A stretch of DNA of 64,000 nucleotides from Prorocentrum cordatum (Eukaryota; Sar; Dinophyceae; Prorocentrales; Prorocentraceae), in assembly GCA_963575745.1 (NCBI GenBank), contig CAUYUJ010018879.1, positions 127,437-191,436 on the forward strand. Direction: 5' to 3'. Shown one piece after another: positions 40,101 to 48,130 of this stretch. Each line of letters starts with the position of its first letter. The first letter of the stretch is position 1. The notes under the pieces are model-generated. The model was not told the origin of the DNA. It worked only from the letters and a program-made list of their open reading frames with translations, and did not search any database. Made by a program: the position numbers and the translations under genes.

Positions 40101-41933
40101 TGCGTCGGTTGCCGTCACGACTTCACCAATGCTGCCTGCCTCACAAGATGGGCGAGTCCAGCAAACTCCTGAGCTCCCACCCACACGCGCTGAGACCCCC
40201 GCCTCCTGTGGAGAGGGTGCCCTGGCGGGTGGAAAGCCCAGGTGCGACTGTGAACCTGCACTGCTCTGGGCAGCCCAGGATTTGCGCTCTGACGCCTGAA
40301 ATCCTCCAGCTGGTTGAGGGACTGACCGCATGGAGGGCGATGCCTCAGGAAGGACGTGGCTCCACAGAGTACCCGTGGCGCCAGTGGCGCCCGACTGACT
40401 CGCCCACGTCAAAGCCGTACTGCTCGCAGTCCCAGACGGCATAGAACACGGTGTACACGTCGAAGGGGTCCCCGTCATCTCAACCGATATCGAAAGTGGG
40501 GCCCACTGCATCTTAACGCGAACCTTCCGAATTGTGTCCAGCGCTTCGTAGTAGAACTTGTCAGACCGCATAGCTCGACCAGAGGGAGCACATGCATGAG
40601 CAAGAACGTGGTATGCACATCCAAATGGAATGTCCGTGCCTGGGTAACATTGGAATGGCGGCGTGCGCGTGATGAGCTTGAGCACCCCAGCTGACACAGA
40701 AGTCCCTGAATCAGGTAGCTGCTGGGCACTCGCTGTTGGGCCCCCCCCTGCGCTCGAACTTGGCCAATCTATCTCGCACTGAGGCAAACTGTGCCTGTTG
40801 ATCTGGTCGGGAGCCGTGTCCCTCTGCAGCTTGGCCAAGGGCTCCGAAGTGGTCTCTGCACCATCACCACCCGCACTAGCTGACTCTGGCTGGGAACCCT
40901 CTGCGCCTCCTGGCTTGGGCTGGGGTTCATCTTCAGCATCCTGCACCCGACGACGTTTGGCCAGTAGCCGCATCTTCTGTGATTCATGCTCCTGGACCAC
41001 TCGCTTGGCCTCGTCCAGAGCTGAGGCGAAAAGATCCTTGGCCTTCGTGGAAAGGAGCTCCCGCAACTGTGTGGTACGTTCTTCGATCCGTAGGCGATCG
41101 TCCTCATCCAGCTCCAATCCATCAGGCATGTCTGACAGGAGGCCCAGATCGAAGTCCAGGGTACCCACCTTGCCAGACACGAGGTCCTCCAGCTTGATCC
41201 TCGCAGGCGCTGGTCCTGGTTCAGGTGCAGCAGATTTGCCTGTGGCAGCGAGCTTGCGGGCGAGCTCCGCATGTTGGGTGTCCATGATCTCCAACTCTGC
41301 ACGAAGGCCCATGATGTAGTCCTCGTGCTCCTGCAGCTGGGCCTTCCACTTGTCATGCTTGTCCAGCTCACGAGAGAGCCGCTGAAGGAGCTTGTCACAT
41401 TCACGTCGTGATTCTGCCAGTCGCTGCTCCATGGTCTTCTCGATGACAGGGGGGGCAGGCTTTGCCAGGATGTTGATGCGCGCCTGAACCCGCGTGGCCA
41501 AGTTCTTGTCACCCGTCTTGTTGGCGATGGCCAGCAGAGAACCCAGCTCAGTAGCATCCAGGCCATCGAGGCTCGTCCAAGCCAACGCTGGCGTGGAGGA
41601 GTTCGGACCTGGCTGGAGGCCGGCAGCCAGCGGCAGCCGGTGCTCTGAACTCTGACGGCTGTCATTCCACGAGTTGTCTGATCCTGACCACGACCTGCCT
41701 GCCCGAGACGGCCAGTGCTGTGGCTGGGTCCATCCTGGCTCAGGTGTGCGAAATGAGAAACAATGTTTGCACCACTGCCATCTTTCTTCGTTGCGTGCAC
41801 ATCCGCAATGACCGCATCGCCACGAGGGCCCTGAGACAGGGGGCTTGTGTAGCTTGCGTCGCACAACAGTGGCCTTCTTATTCGTCGACCCGTCCGCACG
41901 CCACGGGGCTGAGCGCAACTCATCCGTTCCCAT
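34113..41933 (-). CDS. LINE-type retrotransposon polyprotein: zinc finger, endonuclease, reverse transcriptase, RNase H
   Basis: An uninterrupted 2606-codon frame, the one large gene here. In order: a RanBP2-like zinc finger (W38-RC-GHC, then C55-KHC58); a coiled coil, about 165-235; a low-complexity linker; an APE-type endonuclease-like domain, about 943-1170 (VGLVETH with Glu973, then WNNEP at 1099); a reverse transcriptase, about 1530-1830 (DIAKFYDSI with Asp1669, AGSSHG, FVDD at 1759-1762); a CPRC zinc knuckle near 2115; RNase H with Asp2210, Glu2261, Asp2281 and Asp2351 visible; and two C-terminal Cys/His fingers near 2427 and 2503. It would copy its own RNA by target-primed reverse transcription. 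The usual GDxN Asp of the endonuclease is replaced (AGWNN), so cutting may be lost. The start is the ATG at 41933, 142 nt below a spliced-leader relic. The open frame suggests a recent copy. Confidence 0.9.
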   Translation of the reverse strand: MGTDELRSAPWRADGSTNKKATVVRRKLHKPPVSGPSWRCGHCGCARNEERWQWCKHCFSFRTPEPGWTQPQHWPSRAGRSWSGSDNSWNDSRQSSEHRLPLAAGLQPGPNSSTPALAWTSLDGLDATELGSLLAIANKTGDKNLATRVQARINILAKPAPPVIEKTMEQRLAESRRECDKLLQRLSRELDKHDKWKAQLQEHEDYIMGLRAELEIMDTQHAELARKLAATGKSAAPEPGPAPARIKLEDLVSGKVGTLDFDLGLLSDMPDGLELDEDDRLRIEERTTQLRELLSTKAKDLFASALDEAKRVVQEHESQKMRLLAKRRRVQDAEDEPQPKPGGAEGSQPESASAGGDGAETTSEPLAKLQRDTAPDQINRHSLPQCEIDWPSSSAGGGPTASAQQLPDSGTSVSAGVLKLITRTPPFQCYPGTDIPFGCAYHVLAHACAPSGRAMRSDKFYYEALDTIRKVRVKMQWAPLSISVEMTGTPSTCTPCSMPSGTASSTALTWASQSGATGATGTLWSHVLPEASPSMRSVPQPAGGFQASERKSWAAQSSAGSQSHLGFPPARAPSPQEAGVSARVGGSSGVCWTRPSCEAGSIGEVVTATDAPQAMGLPPADETRAMAVQDYADMRADLRDWAAAWFDVHLGLNAGSGDWRLWCEAFLRAILERQGNEPLRRLLQAWFPGRTLQSVMEELCELAWGQSEPRREAFLDRLRTAPIERRVLLQRRHWERLDELRAMFRRLLGSAFPTVRLPRPRQPDPEDDLADVDACIAHLVMLADAETSLGQANHSTIPHAMQHQASEAPDGHRFAPLPADGGRVRCDDLDDPDADPFANLDDQFGNEGELCTVESNIGCRPDAIGSSPAPSREVSLGGPEAALLGVSGNSSSSLPLLDTALPRDCNVVSGTQRGRQTHARDNAPTHEEPAVLQHRTSDKHVTMLFANITEWGAKVRSFVNSHKHTYAIVGLVETHVPDTKCAHWTEELRKDGWRLSFKAGFASGRSDSGISAGEWLLTRCHLAATQFDRLRDQAIADSRMDPFKGFSATTLHLKSGNLVYIAAYLLPSLGISQYNNEVLVALGAFTKALADPWAIVAGWNNEPQTLLDSGWVDRLRGRIALPNCKFTCDKGQGRMYDYAIVSKQLTSDRIRLRQVVAVPWKTHCAIAIDVLDAKRTWWHRSLELPEPLPRANRPQQEPNPDSKRSLKRKQVADARRQELPEELREDFDGLPSQEPQPEGPKVAFKVEQAEWLKIYGEVEQDTFRPRTAAAQLSTGPLSTWRPAQRSTLDDRYGRWVTTLERAIVAVSDVEDPAVFFGRGQGYSISWRKMRPAPGRPHMCDPVAEWWGIASTLLARGVALTRSGRDPPEAEKCLAGFRSMVHSLTEAKQHEVFGKKALTTTVQEWKDVALQVSHLSQTELEQLQEHTNVWVDRAQGRSLVKSRQAFMDWAKQMWAKRPGAIHRHVRAPPPDPLPREIILDGVDTADPCVLIRTKKDFWQGVWQEDNDSKEHLLWTLEGLARDAREDPLPPLNEGQIESILRRQSPNKARGVDGLGPIDLQRMPHDGLTELTCILNQAELLQTWPTAWLATICAVIPKPAGGTRVLGMLPQCCKTWSQARSSVTSSWSDGLSAFWDTAIRGSSALRAAMTRSLMDEASATAGKATATVLLDIAKFYDSISFTLLVVAARGLNFPPTVLLMEILLFMAPRILKEGSVISEPFCPGRSIVAGSSHGVCLGKVFLHSVLEAAHARAPQASLWTFVDDTVARSEGTQATVVSEMEGLAEAFSEGFRLKRLTVSDKTVVLASSPELGKRIARIFRARGMPAKFASVGVDLGVDTAAGRFRTRKKARQRMAKASGRFSRIVKMRRLAGLRKVTQGAWRTGALPQASFGHQVYGMPPSQVLLLRRQAARTVSGMGKGKCLTTVLQTVLGDGDPALELRRQLVDAWLQLWKRFPALQPRIRRSWGIVRSQLDSLGAKRWRGIRGPIAAVQATLIEAGWEPREPDLWERPEHAEHAWRFPRMGDPDFDLLPMADHADLLHEFVSDMKAKLWQGAAGHEAGDSLKEGADLLPLQQEPRRFESRGQSDLWGITLCVASGGQWPRQRQVDCGYTVDVTCPRCKAAPETLFHRIWQCVCNVDHQDFCSTQPLASQATAQWEADPSLWLRGVPSRDLTCPVFLDPLEAPPLTYYGSSRLSEFCVAPGQDPPHIFGDGSGGKYSSDPRRRRCGSGVALIRRAEDGSWEPVSGVSSPLLGPRQAVSRAEIAALAIALEETTGPIIYVTDCQPVLDGWRAGRAHGKLGPNQDLWFRVAVALRYRGVAEVQVAWTAAHLEDSGKALSARQVFLTAGNMCADELAGGAADEALFQYTRQPAPSTDIYDCIAHLVRRRARRALICSLQVDPWQATRLAKVRVPPPSRKAVALRDTSHDCEQVGNRWRCRVCSQIVASTQLLKFCAQSCPGLAPEVRGQKSEWSQFVLRTGEILIGATSAHSSHKIFYWPEFSLHFCVCCGLTATVDGRWLARPCQEPSPKGAQNLDRIRRGIFPSHRGPPKAVLLARVRREASDAVQRAREAREEGSILLPHGDGGVGGTARRPTRIPRRDGGDSSSD

Positions 41934-42057
41934 CGGCGTGCCGTGGCAGGCAAGAAAAGAAGGTACGTTAGTATGCCTGGCAAGCCAGGAGAGCAGTTGG
42001 GGCCGCGTGCACCTGAGAGGTGCCCCCTTGCCAGAATGCTCACGTCCGCTGTTGACG

Positions 42058-42097
42058 CTCGGGCCACGCTACGGACTTGAGCCAACATGGCTACGGA
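42058..42097 (-). other. Spliced-leader relic, probably in tandem, at the LINE 5' end
   Basis: 42076-42097 read on the minus strand is TCCGTAGCCATGTTGGCTC followed by AAG. This is the 22-nt dinoflagellate spliced leader with one substitution (T to G). Directly after it comes TCCGTAGC-GTGGCCCGAG (42058-42075), which looks like a second, eroded leader with a 4-nt deletion. The leader is added by trans-splicing, so a genomic copy implies reverse transcription of a mature mRNA. Two in a row would mean two rounds. Confidence 0.8.
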
Positions 42098-43640
42098 GAC
42101 CAGGAACAGGAGCGGGGAGGAGCAAAAGCGAGAGAGAAAACGAAGAAGAAGTACGATGGGGACGCGGAGTGGCGCCGCACAAGTGGCCGAGTCCAATCTC
42201 GGCCGGTGCAGGAAAGGTGTGGGTGCGGACCGCGCGCCGCTACCCGTTCGGATGTTCCCCTCTGCTCTTCCCCATCATCCACCCTCCTCATCCACCCTCC
42301 TCCTCCACCCATCCTCCCTCATCCTTGCCCCCTCTTCATTCTACGCATTCTCTTGTCCGTCATGCACCTTCCGAACCTCCCCAGCCTTCTCTAGCCCCCT
42401 CCTCCACGGATGTCTCTAAAAGCCTCCAGCCTGTGGAAGATTTCCTACAGGCGCCTAACGTGAGAAAAGAGAAAGAGGGAGAGAGAGATTATCCATCCGA
42501 TCCTCCTAATTCTCACCTCCTCCTCTCCTCCTGCCTCCCTCCTTCTCCTCCTGTCTAATCCCTCCTTTCCACTCCCTCGGCCCTCTCTGCCCATCCCTCC
42601 CTGCCCGTTCCCCCCCTCGCCCTGGCGCGACCTCGCGCTGCTGTTCCTCCAACTTATCCATGCCCTTGAGCTGCTCCTCCAACTCCACCAGCCTTCCGTT
42701 CAGATTAGCCGTCTCGACCAGCACCGGTCTGACAACCTGCCGGGGGCCACGAGGGACTGAGCAAGAAGGGAGGGACGAGAGGGGGCAACGAGACGGGAAG
42801 AAGCAATGGGAAGGAGAAAGCAAGAGGCGGAGGAATGCGGAGCAACATGAGGGAGATGAGAGGGAGTCGGGAGGATCAAGAGGATGACGAAGAGGGACGG
42901 GAAGGTATGGCTGAAGGAGGGAACAAATATTCATGACAAAAAAGATGATGAGGATGATCACGGGGAGGAGGAGGGGAAAAGGAAGAGTGAATGGAGGAGG
43001 AGAGCCGATTGGGTTCAGGCGTTCGCTTGAGCCACGGGCGTTGGTACTGCACCTGCGGTGCACAGACGAAGGCGTGTTGCTTGTTCATTGCGGCTGTTGC
43101 ACATTTCGAGGGTGGAGGTGAGAGCTGCATCTTGGGAGGCAGCAGTGGCGGCGAAAACTAGTCAGTGTGATACACGGTGCCTCACGCTACCTTCGCGTGC
43201 ACCAGCGGCGGCAGCCCTCACCATGCCCGTGCCAGGTGCAGCGACATGGCGTTTCAGCGGCACTGGAACATCGTTCCACGCGCGGGGGGGGCAGCGAGGT
43301 CCACCCCCGTCAGCTGCACCGCGCTCCCTACCTGCGGGGACCTGCTGCGCCAGAAGCGGAGCGGGCTTGGGGGGGGGCGCGCCGTGCCCCAGCTCACACC
43401 GTAAGATCAAACAGTGCGGCTCTTGGCCGCATCTGTGCCAGGGCCCACGGGCCGTCCACAGAAAGATCCTGGGACAAAAACAACTGGTCCTGGACAAGGC
43501 GCGGCGTAACAACAAAAAAACCCGTGGGGAGTTCTTGCTAGCGCACGGCTGCGGACCACATCGGGCGCATGCCCACCTCTCCATGGCCCCCCAGAGCCGC
43601 GTGGTGCTGGACCGCGCGGTGACCACAGCGCCCCCAACCG
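42098..43640. other. Region upstream of the LINE; one candidate exon, otherwise unassigned
   Basis: Polypyrimidine and polypurine patches dominate 42250-42620 and 42760-42990. 43160-43640 is GC-rich with open frames on both strands but nothing recognisable. Confidence 0.3.
42632..42736 (-). CDS. Candidate 105-nt exon, coiled coil
   Basis: Minus strand: CGGCAG, then 35 codons in phase 0 (VVRPVLVETANLNGRLVELE, EQLKGMDKLEEQQRE), then GTCGCG. Heptad leucines and strong charge indicate a coiled coil. It is the longest and cleanest of the short candidate exons and has conventional AG/GT borders. It lies 5' of the LINE on the same strand. No partner exon is assured. Confidence 0.45.
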
Positions 43641-43760
43641 ACCTCACCGCGCGGCCCGTCACCGCACCATGTTCTGGGACCCTGGAGGCCGCAGTCGCCC
43701 GAGAGGTCCTCGGAGAACGACCCGAGTCCCTAAACCGTACGGTGACCCCAAATCTCCACT
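43641..43760. repeat. Family N repeat, copy 1
   Basis: CGTCACCGCACCATGTTCTG, GGACCCTGGAGGCCGCAGTC, CCTCGGAGAACGACCCGAGT and CCGTACGGTGACCCC match 63685-63800 in order. Confidence 0.75.
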
Positions 43761-43762
43761 AG

Positions 43763-43890
43763 AGGCCTTCCAGATAGGGTCCGAGTAGACGGTGCCAAAG
43801 GATCGCGCCGCTTCGCCGATGCGTCGTCGATGCATGGTCGACGCACCGGTAACGTCGATGCATGCGCATACGCGACGTCGGCGTCGAAAA
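43763..43890. repeat. Family C element, left part
   Basis: AGGCCTTCCAGATAGGGTCC and GAGTAGACGGTGCCAAAGG, then GATCGCGCCGCTTCGCCGAT and ATGCATGGTCGACGCACC. The right TIR is missing. It abuts the family N repeat. Confidence 0.6.
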
Positions 43891-44154
43891 ATTCGGGCTC
43901 CTGCTTCCCTGTCGTCATTCCTCCCCCTTGCTTTCCGAGGCTTCCTGGCCTCGTGGTTTCTCTCTTTCTTTTTCTTTCGCTCTCTTTTTTTTTTTTCTCT
44001 CTCTCTCTCTCTTTCTCTCCGCTCGCGGGTGTTCCCCGCCCCCTCGTTGTCCACTCCTCCTGAGGTCCCCGCTTGTCCGCAAGGGGCGCTGGTACACTAG
44101 AAAGCGTGTGTCAAGTGATATATGCATGTACATCTATATGTATATTTATATAGC

Positions 44155-44965
44155 TCCTACATATATCGCACAACGTAATCTCAACAACCATATTTGCGCA
44201 ACCTGCAGAGTGTACTTCGTCGGGTGCATCACATTGGTTGAGCACCACATAAAAACTGCCCCACATAAACTGCACAACGGAATCTGCACAACCAAGATTG
44301 CACAACCAGGCCTCTCGCGACGCATGCCGAAATAATTCGAAAGCCCTCGCACGCGTGATGGGGTGTACGATCCGTGCCCAATCATACCATGCATCCGCTC
44401 TCGCGCGTCGGCCGCGCACGCATGTCGAACTCTTTCCCAAACTTCCATCATTGACGCGAAGACATCGTCATCGTCGCCGGCGTGATCAGCATCGGCACCG
44501 TCACTGGCCGTGCCGTCTTCGATGTCAGCATCGCCACCAACATCGCTACTAGCATCATCGTGTCACCGTTGCCGACATTGACATGATACCGCGCCCGCCT
44601 ACGCCGCCGACCCGCACTGGAGTCCCCGCTGGGATGTGCCGAACGGTTAGCGCCATCGCGGCCGCGTCGGTCGCGCCGAACTAGCTGGCTGCTCCGCGCG
44701 CGTGCATGCGGGGCCTCGCGCGGCCGCAGAGATGCACCAGCCAGCGCCAAGCACTCATCACCATCTCCGCCGCATGGGCTTTGCAAACCACGCTGCGGGC
44801 GGGGATGGTTGCGCGAGCAGTGGTGGACAACTCACTGCGAACAGAAATTCACTGAGCCACCGAGATGGCACCACATAGATTGCACCATATCGGTTACTCC
44901 ACAACGATTGCCAAACACAGGTTGCACAACATACCTTACACCACCTAGATTGCACGTAAAGTGCC
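44155..44965. repeat. Two arrays of a degenerate TTGCACAAC/GATTGCACAAC word
   Basis: 44155-44320 has GCACAACGTAATCTCAAC, GCACAACGGAATCTGC and CACAACCAAGATTGCACAAC. 44855-44965 has ATAGATTGCACCATATCGG and GGTTGCACAACATACC. The unit is about 22 bp and diverged. The intervening 44410-44580 matches 24080-24240. Confidence 0.55.
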
Positions 44966-45179
44966 AAGTGCCCCACGTCGATGACACAACGTATACGGCT
45001 AGAAAATCACAGTGTGTGTGTGTGATACTATGACGACGACTGACTAAAACACGGCTGCCCATCTTATAAGGAAATATCCGACATACCAGGGACAGTTCTC
45101 AGAACCATCCTCGCTGCGCCGGCTCAGCCAGCCCATATCGAATGGCATTCGGCCCATTCCGTCACCGTGCCTGGGCGGT

Positions 45180-45530
45180 GGGCCTGAGGCCTCTTGGATG
45201 ATCTTCAGGATCTCGTAGGCGCTTGTTGGAGGCCTCCTGGAGGTGGCCTTTTCGGTGGCTGTTTTGGGGCCTCGTCGGGCCTCGTTGGAGCATCTAGGGG
45301 GCCTCTTGGGCCCTTGTGGCTTCTTGGGAACTTTGTGGAGCCCCTTGGGCTTCCATAGTGCCTGTAACGGCGGAGTGCTCGGGTTCTCGGTGCGGGTGCC
45401 TCCTCTTGGGGACTTCTTAGGATCGTTCTCGGGCCATCCTGGGCCGTGCTGAGCAAATCTTGGGCCGTTTGGGAGGCCCCTTGGAGGTCTCTGACGCCGT
45501 CGTGCGGCGGTCTTGGGGGCATGTTGGCAC
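45180..45530. repeat. Degenerate GGCCTCTTGGGCC array, third locus
   Basis: GGGCCTCGTCGGGCCTCG, GGGGGCCTCTTGGGCCC, GGGCCGTTTGGGAGGCCCC and CGTGCGGCGGTCTTGGGGG. Same word set as 28470-29060 and inverse of 24390-25460. Confidence 0.75.
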
Positions 45531-45754
45531 TTCCCAGCAGCTCGCATGGAGCTATATATCGAATGTGCGAGATCATGTGTTATCAGCATGGCCAGCCATC
45601 GTTCGGGGGCAATTTTGGGAATCCGCTCACCATGGTTCACTGCAGGGGAAAAGTCGAGAAAGCAAGACGGCACCCGGTCGCTGTCGCTCACGTCGCCACT
45701 CCCGCCGCGCGGGCTCGTGGGTCCAGCGGCAGAGGCAGCGCCTGGAACAACTTT

Positions 45755-46144
45755 TCAGCTACGGCTCCTCTTGGTCCCGGGCTCACCGCAGGAGGAGCTC
45801 CGCGGATCCGAGGATGCCCAGAGCGAACAGAGGATACGCGAAGAGGCGAGGCTGGTCTTGATCGCAATCCACATGGCAATCATCTTGGCGTTCAGGTGAG
45901 CGACGGACGCAAGCACCGCGGCGGCTGGCTTGAGTCTAGCATCGTCCGAAGGCGAGGTCGACGTGCCCGGCGTCGGAGTTCCGCCAGCGCCAGTCCAGTA
46001 TGTGCCCCATTGCCTGGTACAACTCGGCCATTCTACTCGCTTGTGCCATGTTGAGCTCGGCAACGCATGGAATTGACCTGGCACATGACTCCCGCCAAGT
46101 CGGTCCTCAGCGGCAGGAGCTGGGTGCCGACCACGTTGCCCATG
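45755..46144 (-). pseudogene. Leader-tagged retropseudogene, unknown product
   Basis: About 125 nt below a spliced-leader relic (46269-46286), the first ATG opens MGNVVGTQLLPLRTDLAGVM then CQVNSMRC. One frame then stops, while a +1 shift continues as AELNMAQASRMAELYQAMGH and ILDWRWRNSDAGH to a TAG. A further segment reads VLASVAHLNAKMIAMWIAIK. A single frameshift plus one stop separates otherwise protein-like sequence. The leader relic without visible introns suggests a processed copy. No domain is recognised; the last segment could be a membrane helix. Confidence 0.4.
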
Positions 46145-46268
46145 GCAGCCAAACCCTCTGGGAAAAAAGGGGCTAGGCGACAGCGAAAGTGCAGCAAGTG
46201 CCCGCCCAGGCACGACACCTCGGACGGCCCCTTCGAGAGGGGCTGCCGACTCAAACGCGCCCCAGCGG

Positions 46269-46286
46269 CTTGAGCCAAAATACGGA
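46269..46286 (-). other. Spliced-leader relic with a 4-nt internal deletion
   Basis: The minus strand reads TCCGTATTTTGGCTCAAG. It equals the dinoflagellate leader with GCCA missing between TCCGTA and TTTTGGC. The 12-nt TTTTGGCTCAAG end is exact. It precedes the retropseudogene in the same orientation. Confidence 0.6.
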
Positions 46287-46934
46287 CGAGGAGGAGGAGG
46301 AGGAGTGGAGCGGAGTGGACGCCATGCCGATGTCATATCATACAACGACACGTAGTCAGTCCCTTAGCTCGCGGAGCCACGAGACGACACGGATGAGCAC
46401 GCGCACGCACCGACTCCACCGAAAAACGCGACTGGCAAATCCAACCTCCCAGAACAAAACGACAGTGCAACATCACGGCCCAACGAGAAAATATTGCAAG
46501 CAGCCCAACACACACAGATCTATCTATACATATATATGGAAACCACCAACAAGCAACAGTATGAACGTTCACGGCCCACCACTTGGGGACAGCATTGACA
46601 TAAGACTACGGATAAGCCCTTTTCACCTTTTTGCGCGCACCTCATATTCCTCGGCGCCTTTGGGCGCCCCTCTTTATTGGGCGCACCTCATGTTACTGGA
46701 CGCGCCCCTTTATTAGACGCATCGCACGTGGGATACGTCTGCAGAGCGTGAAAAGATTGAATACCTCCGCCTGCGATGTACAACACATACGCGGGAAACC
46801 AAAACCATCGTACATCACAACACTCTGCATGATGAGCGGGAAAAATACGACCCAGAGAACAAAAGCACACAGCGGGCACAATGCGGCACTGTACCTGACA
46901 CGCCAATGTGAGCCCAAGCTGACACGCTAGCCCA

Positions 46935-47342
46935 CTACGGCATGATAGGCGACAGCATGCCAAGAGGACCGCGTGTTGCTCCAGCCAAAGACCTGCCTGC
47001 TGTCACAGTTCGCCCTTCTCGCCCAGCAGCGACTTTCCATTGTTCCTGTCTGCTCTTCCCGCACTTGCTGATCTGAGCATTGTAGCTGATGCCAGTCGGG
47101 CCAGGCTTCTGTCCCCACATCGCATTCGGCAACGGCTGAGCAGTCCAAATATGATCGCCTTTCTCGCATGCGCCAAAACCAGCACAAAAGAAAGTGGGAT
47201 AGGGATGCGGTGCCCACAGCCACGCTCCCTGCTGCCACTGCCAGTCCTTCTCGCACGTACCGCGCGTGAACATTTCTCCGGATTCTCCTCGATTTAGCCA
47301 ACCCGACAACCCAGGCTCGCAGGCCTGGGCGGCGGGTGCCAC
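46935..47342 (-). pseudogene. Pentatricopeptide-repeat protein fragment
   Basis: A 135-codon minus frame holds two to three worn PPR units: CEKDWQWQQGAWLW (about 30-43), ACEKGDHIWTAQPLPNAM (58-75) with WGQKPGP, then ISYNAQISKCGKSRQEQWKV (84-103). In dinoflagellates these repeats read close to ISYNAGISACEKGEQWQRAL followed by LLSEM. PPR proteins bind organelle RNA. The unit spacing of about 35 residues is kept only from the second to the third. Neighbouring frames also show CEKG-like words, so small frameshifts are likely. There is no start codon, targeting peptide or full-length frame. Confidence 0.6.
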
Positions 47343-47429
47343 TCAGCGGGTGCCACTCATCGAAGAATACCCGAGGGCCTAACCGATGGGGCCCAAACCG
47401 CAACGCAAGCCCTCAAGCCGCATGTGCTT

Positions 47430-47650
47430 GAGTGAGGAGGAGGAGGAGGAGGAGCAGGAGGAGGAGGAGGAGGGAAGAGGAGGAGGAGGAGGAGGAGGAG
47501 GAGGAGGAGGAGGAGGAGGAGGAGGAGGAGGAGGAGGAGGAGGAGGAGGAGGAGGAGGAGGAGGAGGAGGAGGAGGAGGAGGAGGAGGGAGGGAGGAGGA
47601 GGAGGGAGGGAGGAGGAGGAGGAGGCGGAGGAGGAGGGAGGAAGAGGAGC
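47430..47650. repeat. GGA polypurine array 1
   Basis: About 220 bp of (GAG/GGA)n. Pure purine on the plus strand for most of its length. Long poly-Glu, poly-Gly, poly-Ser, poly-Leu and poly-Pro frames result. Confidence 0.95.
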
Positions 47651-47763
47651 AGGGGAGGACAACGACGACAGACGACCGACGACAGGGACAGCGCACCGCG
47701 ACGGCGGCCGACGCACCGCTCGGGCGGCGGACGGATGGCGTCTCGAGAGCGCGGCGGGCCCGC

Positions 47764-47811
47764 CTGGAGGAGCGCGGTGCGCACCCGGACCTCCACGTCG
47801 GAGACCATGAT
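47764..47811 (-). CDS. Candidate 48-nt micro-exon between GGA arrays
   Basis: Minus strand: CCGCCGCCGCCGCAG, then IMVSDVEVRVRTALLQ in phase 0, then GC (or GT after an internal GAG). The acceptor has a strong pyrimidine tract. It lies between polypurine arrays at 47430 and 47885. Confidence 0.3.
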
Positions 47812-47884
47812 CTGCGGCGGCGGCGGGGGGGGGAGGGCGCAAAGGGCACGGCTCGAGGGCAGGCAGGCGGCCTTCCTGAGCCCC

Positions 47885-48080
47885 AGGGGAGGAGGAGGAG
47901 GAGGAGGAGGGGGAGGAGGAGGAGGAGGAGGAGGAGGGGGAGGAGGAGGAGGGGGAGAGGAGGAGGAGGAGGAGGAGGAGGAGGGGAAGGAGGAGGGGAA
48001 GGACGAGGGGGAGGGGAGAGAGGAGGAGGAGGAGGAAGAAGAGGCGGGGAGGAGGGTGGAGGGCGAGGAAGACGAATGAT
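47885..48080. repeat. GGA polypurine array 2
   Basis: About 195 bp of GGAGGAGGA with GGGGAGG and GAAGG variants. Confidence 0.9.
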
Positions 48081-48130
48081 GAGGGGAGAGGACACCCCAG
48101 GGCACAATCTACTGCCCAAGAAGTGGATGT

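Noticed and set aside
40769-42196. 475-codon frame overlapping the LINE 5' part
   Set aside because: Same strand, other frame; it lacks the zinc-finger and coiled-coil patterns that the LINE frame shows.
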